Below are positions 60,544-64,000 of a stretch of 64,000 bases of DNA, piece by piece. A model generated the notes under the pieces. That model was not told where the DNA came from, did no database searches, and saw nothing but the letters and a program-made list of their open reading frames with translations. Source of the stretch: Pedobacter duraquae (GTDB taxonomy: Bacteria; Bacteroidota; Bacteroidia; Sphingobacteriales; Sphingobacteriaceae); the NCBI RefSeq assembly GCF_004362245.1, contig NZ_SNWM01000003.1, forward strand, positions 434,001 through 498,000, given 5' to 3'. Positions within the stretch are counted from its first letter, which is position 1. Each line of letters begins with the position of its first letter. A program made the translations under genes and the position numbers.

Positions 60544-62562
60544 CTACTTTTTTGGTGGGAGCTGAGGTTGTTTTTTAATAATATTAGAATCTATAGTTTT
60601 TTTAGATAAAGAGTCCATTTTTTTTGGTGCAGCTAATGGTGTCGTTATATGAGCTGTTACAGCTTTTTTAACTACTGGTGCCGGCTTGGCTACAACGGCC
60701 TTTTTTGGCTGTATGATAGACTTTTTAGCTTTCGGATTGGTAATATCTTGCTTAGACAAAGGCCTCAATTCGGGCTTCCAGGAGAAGCCGGTCAAAAATA
60801 TGTTTTCTTTAAGCTTTCCTACAGGTGTCATCTTACTTTCTGCATCTCCCTTACCTGCTCCGATATTTGCAACAGTAGCAAGTTCATCGTCCTTAAAATT
60901 GATTCTCAGTCGGCTACCTACAGTCTGCGTCATATTTTCATAAACACCATTTTTATCTTTGGTAAAATAGATGCTTTCTGCGTTTCCGTCAATATAAGTA
61001 ACCTTAATTTTTCCATCTGCAAAAAATCCAGTCTGCCTTCGGCCTTTAACCTGATTGAACCTTGTAGAGTCCTTCTCTACATTTACAGAAAATGCGTTTT
61101 GAAAAGCTTCAACAGAGCTAAGTTTTTTGTTTCTCATCTGCAGATAGATCGTATCCGCAGTCTGTTGAGATCCGTCTCCCCATAAAATTGGATTACGATA
61201 CCACCTCAAAGTCGAATCAGCGCTTGTGTAAAATAAAGAATCTGATAATGCCTGTAAGTTTGACTTAAATACCTTAACATGGTGATAGGCTTTGATAATC
61301 CTTGCGCGCACCGTGTCGAGTGGATTAATCACAGGGCCGGGCTTGGCCTTTACACTGGTCTTTTTTAAGGTGTCGATTTTAAGTTTCTTGGCGCTATCCA
61401 GTGTGGATGGCTTGATTAGAATTTTTGCGATGCTCGTGTCAGATTTTAACGGCGTTGCAACTTTACCAGTGGTGTCTTTTGGTAGCTTTTGCACGACTGT
61501 CGGAACTACTGCAGCAGCTTTCGGTTTCGCTCTCACGCCCGGAATTTTTTCTTTGGCCGCAGTTACAAAATTGTTTGTTACCACAGGCCTTGGAATAAGC
61601 TTTAGTGTTTGCCGTAGCACCATCTGCGTTTCCAACGTATCCGCACCTAGCCACAGACTATCTGGTCTTTTAATATCTTTTACCATTATGGAATCTGAGG
61701 TGCCCATGCCGATGTAAGCATTTTTCGTAACCAACGTACGCTCATCTTTTTTGTAGTAATAGCCAAGCTGTCCTCGCAACATTGTTTTATCAGCAGTATC
61801 AATGAAAATAATATTTCTTACTGCCTTACCATAACCGAGCTTTCCATCATAATACAAGCTGTCACCTTTCATCGACCTGCTGCCGGAAGTGTATAAGTTC
61901 TTCTTACCAAAATAAGCATATTCTGATTTAGTATTATATGCACCATTCTCGGTATATAGGTTGTCATCTTTACTTTTAATATTGGTGGGCCCATAAAAAT
62001 ATGTCCAGTTAGTAAGGGTATTGTAACGCATTGTATCTGACTTTATCGTTACCTGTGGTGTCACCACTACAACGGTATATCTGAAGTAGGCATCACGCGT
62101 GTTGGCAAAATAATAGCCATTTTTACTGGTCAGCGTAACATCCTTATTTACTATTTTCCCCCCTTCAACATAAGTTCCCACTTTTGTTGCCATGTTATAA
62201 TCAAGGATGTTAGTGGTCAGAACCGATTGCCGATCTAACAAACGGACATTGCCGGTCAGGTGGGCAATTTTTGTATTGCCATTATAAGTAAGCCTATCCG
62301 AAAAGATGTTTACGGTATCGGCCTGATTGATGTGTACGTTTTTATAAGCCTCAACTATATTTGTTACTTCGTAAAATACAGCACTGTCACAAGTAAATGT
62401 AGCATTGCCCTGCCGAAATGTAGGATTTCTAAGATAGCTGATCTGATTCTTTGTATCCACTCTGTTCCTGGGAGCATTTACAACAGTTATTTTAGTTGTT
62501 TTTTGCGCGAACAATGCTAGAGGCAATAAAGTTATCAGTATTAAAAGGCGTAATTTCTGCAC
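60544..62562 (-). CDS. OstA/LptA-like organic-solvent-tolerance protein
   Basis: About 672 residues. It begins with GTG at 62562; the ATG two bases upstream is out of frame. MQKLRLLILITLLPLALFAQ is a signal peptide. The N-terminal LptA-like beta-jellyroll (about 25-330; YLRNPTFRQGNATFTCDSAVFY, AHLTGNVRLLDRQSVLTT) is repeated, and is followed by a Lys/Pro/Thr-rich linker (about 345-420), a second OstA-like stretch (HHVKVFKSNLQALSDSLFYT) and a basic Pro/Lys tail. LptA-type folds carry lipopolysaccharide across the periplasm. It diverges from tilS. Confidence 0.85.
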   Translation of the reverse strand: MQKLRLLILITLLPLALFAQKTTKITVVNAPRNRVDTKNQISYLRNPTFRQGNATFTCDSAVFYEVTNIVEAYKNVHINQADTVNIFSDRLTYNGNTKIAHLTGNVRLLDRQSVLTTNILDYNMATKVGTYVEGGKIVNKDVTLTSKNGYYFANTRDAYFRYTVVVVTPQVTIKSDTMRYNTLTNWTYFYGPTNIKSKDDNLYTENGAYNTKSEYAYFGKKNLYTSGSRSMKGDSLYYDGKLGYGKAVRNIIFIDTADKTMLRGQLGYYYKKDERTLVTKNAYIGMGTSDSIMVKDIKRPDSLWLGADTLETQMVLRQTLKLIPRPVVTNNFVTAAKEKIPGVRAKPKAAAVVPTVVQKLPKDTTGKVATPLKSDTSIAKILIKPSTLDSAKKLKIDTLKKTSVKAKPGPVINPLDTVRARIIKAYHHVKVFKSNLQALSDSLFYTSADSTLRWYRNPILWGDGSQQTADTIYLQMRNKKLSSVEAFQNAFSVNVEKDSTRFNQVKGRRQTGFFADGKIKVTYIDGNAESIYFTKDKNGVYENMTQTVGSRLRINFKDDELATVANIGAGKGDAESKMTPVGKLKENIFLTGFSWKPELRPLSKQDITNPKAKKSIIQPKKAVVAKPAPVVKKAVTAHITTPLAAPKKMDSLSKKTIDSNIIKKQPQLPPKK

Positions 62563-62566
62563 ATTA

Positions 62567-62574
62567 CAAAGTTA
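62567..62574 (-). promoter_or_regulatory. -7 box of the OstA-like gene, predicted leaderless
   Basis: On the minus strand TAACTTTG matches TAnnTTTG exactly, only 4 bases before the GTG at 62562. The -33 region is weak. Confidence 0.55.
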
Positions 62575-62578
62575 GTAG

Positions 62579-62609
62579 TTTGCTTACCATTTTAAATTAA
62601 ATATTTTTG
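62579..62609 (+). promoter_or_regulatory. tilS promoter, consensus, predicted leaderless
   Basis: TTTG (62579-62582), 19 bases, TATTTTTG (62602-62609) is a full match to the Bacteroidota consensus. The ATG at 62614 lies only 4 bases beyond, so the transcript should begin at the start codon. Confidence 0.75.
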
Positions 62610-62613
62610 ACAG

Positions 62614-63960
62614 ATGTTATCCATAGACCGTTTCAAAACATTTGTTAGTCAGCAAGGCTTATTTGAGCCCGCACAAAAAATCTTACTTGCCGTAAGCGGG
62701 GGTAAAGATTCGGTACTGATGGCACATTTATTTAAACTCTCAGGATTCGATTTTGGTATAGCGCATTGCAATTTTAATCTTCGGGCTGAGGAATCCATCC
62801 GGGACGAATATTTCGTTCGGATGCTTGCGCTGAATCTCGAAGTGCCTTTTCATGTGCAGCAGTTTGATACAAAAGAGTATGCTGCAAAAAATAAGGTCTC
62901 TACTCAGATGGCCGCCCGGGATCTCCGTTATACCTGGTTTGAACAGGTTAGGGTGGAACAAGGATACGTTTTCATTGCTATAGCTCAGCATCAGAATGAT
63001 GCTATGGAGACTGTATTACTCAACTTAACCCGCGGAACCGGAATCTCAGGTTTACATGGAATTTTGCCACTGAAGGGCAAAATTATCCGACCAATGCTTT
63101 TTCTTAGCGCTACTGAAATCGAAAACTGGATAGTAATATTGGGGGCTCCTTTCGTTGAAGACAGTTCCAATTCGTCCGACCACTATGCCCGTAATAAAAT
63201 CAGGCACCACGTTATTCCGCAATTAAAAGCGCTGAACCCTCAGCTCGAACATACGTTTGCGCAAAACATCCAGCGTTTTGCTGAAACAGAACAGGTACTC
63301 AACCAGAGCGTTTCACTTTATAGAGAAGCCTTGTTCAGGATCGAAGGCAAATATATATATATAGAGATTGCTGCTGTAAAAGTTCTAAAACCTAAACTTC
63401 TGCTATTATACGAATTGCTTAAGCCTTACAATTTTACTGAAGTGACCGTGCAGGATATATTGACTTCACTTGATAAACAAAGTGGAACATCTTTTTACAG
63501 TGCATCCCATAGCTTGACTATTGATCGCAGTGACTTAATCATTACATCTGTAAGCCAAAATGATGAAGCATTAAATTTGATGATTCATCCATCCAGCCAG
63601 GCTGTTCTATTCAAAAACAAACAAGTGATGATAAGTTACAGTGATGCTGTTTATTTTGAGCGTGAACAAGCTATGGCATTTGTCGATTTTGATCTGTTAA
63701 TCTTTCCCTTGATTCTAAGAAGTAAACAGGACGGTGATGTTTTTGTGCCTATCGGCATGAAAACTTTTAAGAAAGTCAGCAATTTCCTGGTTGATGAAAA
63801 GGTACCATTACCACAAAAAAGTGAGGTACCACTACTGATTAACGGAAACGGAGATTTGATCTGGATAGGGGGTATGCGACAGGACAATCGATATAAAGTA
63901 ACTGCTACAACAAAAAAAGTCGCTATATTCGAACTGAAAAATAGTTTAGATGGCAAATAG
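62614..63960 (+). CDS. tilS: tRNA(Ile)-lysidine synthase
   Basis: A 448-residue N-type ATP pyrophosphatase that converts C34 of the CAU-anticodon tRNA-Ile to lysidine, so that it reads AUA. The P-loop is LAVSGGKDSVLMAHLF (SGGKDS), followed by GIAHCNFNLRAEES and the central AQHQNDAMETVLLNLTRGTG. The C-terminal TilS domain (LRSKQDGDVFVPIGM) is intact, with GMRQDNRYKV at the end. Essential in most bacteria. Confidence 0.96.
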   Translation: MLSIDRFKTFVSQQGLFEPAQKILLAVSGGKDSVLMAHLFKLSGFDFGIAHCNFNLRAEESIRDEYFVRMLALNLEVPFHVQQFDTKEYAAKNKVSTQMAARDLRYTWFEQVRVEQGYVFIAIAQHQNDAMETVLLNLTRGTGISGLHGILPLKGKIIRPMLFLSATEIENWIVILGAPFVEDSSNSSDHYARNKIRHHVIPQLKALNPQLEHTFAQNIQRFAETEQVLNQSVSLYREALFRIEGKYIYIEIAAVKVLKPKLLLLYELLKPYNFTEVTVQDILTSLDKQSGTSFYSASHSLTIDRSDLIITSVSQNDEALNLMIHPSSQAVLFKNKQVMISYSDAVYFEREQAMAFVDFDLLIFPLILRSKQDGDVFVPIGMKTFKKVSNFLVDEKVPLPQKSEVPLLINGNGDLIWIGGMRQDNRYKVTATTKKVAIFELKNSLDGK

Positions 63961-64000
63961 ATTCGCTTTTCTTGAAAAACAATATATCGGACGTGATTAC
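63950..64000 (+). CDS. Start of a downstream gene, cut by the window edge
   Basis: An ATG at 63950 overlaps the end of tilS by 11 bases and its frame stays open to the window end: MANRFAFLEKQYIGRDY. Seventeen residues are too few to name a family. The overlap suggests translational coupling with tilS. Confidence 0.55.
   Translation, partial: MANRFAFLEKQYIGRDY

Noticed and set aside
60649..61185. 178-codon open frame on the plus strand
   Set aside because: It is fully antisense to the OstA-like gene, has no promoter or start context, and its composition (Cys/Ser/Phe-rich) is what the reverse of a Lys/Pro/Thr-rich gene gives.
1..64000. Prophage, integrative element or defence island
   Set aside because: No integrase, transposase, phage structural, restriction or toxin-antitoxin gene is recognisable, and gene style is uniform across the window.

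Overview
The window looks like chromosome from a Bacteroidota species, most likely Sphingobacteriaceae (Pedobacter-like). The grounds are two SusC/SusD pairs, a FecR-type anti-sigma factor next to a SusC with an STN domain, many lipoproteins of the small-residue-then-Cys type, a rhomboid pair, a DUF2130 protein, a MutL of the Bacteroidota kind, and promoters of the Bacteroidota form (TAnnTTTG at -7, TTTG or TTG near -33). Genus is inference. I see no phage, integrase, transposase or CRISPR array.

Region by region. 1-10740: the 3' end of a FecR anti-sigma gene, then SusC, SusD, a secreted fusion of a glycerophosphodiesterase-like domain with an alkaline phosphatase, and a Tat-exported phosphocholine-specific phospholipase C. 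Together they read as a surface system that takes phospholipid head groups apart and imports the products. 10832-14022: a SulP anion transporter, two small proteins and an esterase. 14125-18788: a second SusC/SusD operon on the minus strand with its own promoter, palindromic operator candidate and terminator. 19343-22890: a CDGSH protein, then a membrane protein (DUF5690-like), a DAO-type FAD oxidoreductase (TIGR03364-like) and an XRE/cupin regulator, which may be phosphonate-linked. 23003-30323: DinB-like protein, an unrecognised protein, tRNA-Val, recO, dgkA, rlmF, a secreted tyrosine phosphatase, a DUF2130 coiled-coil protein and a secreted unknown. 30462-36950: a TonB-dependent receptor behind a metal-repressor-like palindrome, an ECF sigma factor, a DisA_N/DACNV-like nucleotide cyclase-fold protein, a 52-residue membrane protein, and a PadR-PspC pair. 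36996-48684: an MG2/plug-like surface protein, nitroreductase, a FadL porin with an SGNH lipase-like lipoprotein, MsrA, a 2-oxoglutarate/iron oxygenase, a beta-lactamase-fold lipoprotein carrying a GH3 C-terminal remnant, and an amidohydrolase. 48816-64000: mostly housekeeping genes (mutL, two rhomboids, an EEP phosphatase, cysS, GDPD, moxR, a SurA-like isomerase, rdgB, an OstA/LptA-like protein, tilS), ending in the first codons of another gene.

Phosphorus recurs as a theme: phospholipase C, two glycerophosphodiesterase domains, alkaline phosphatase and a possible phosphonate oxidoreductase. Twelve terminator hairpins and about a dozen promoters can be read directly. Several promoters sit so close to the start codon (padR, tilS, the OstA-like gene) that the mRNAs should be leaderless. 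No homology search was possible, so family names rest on motif recognition.
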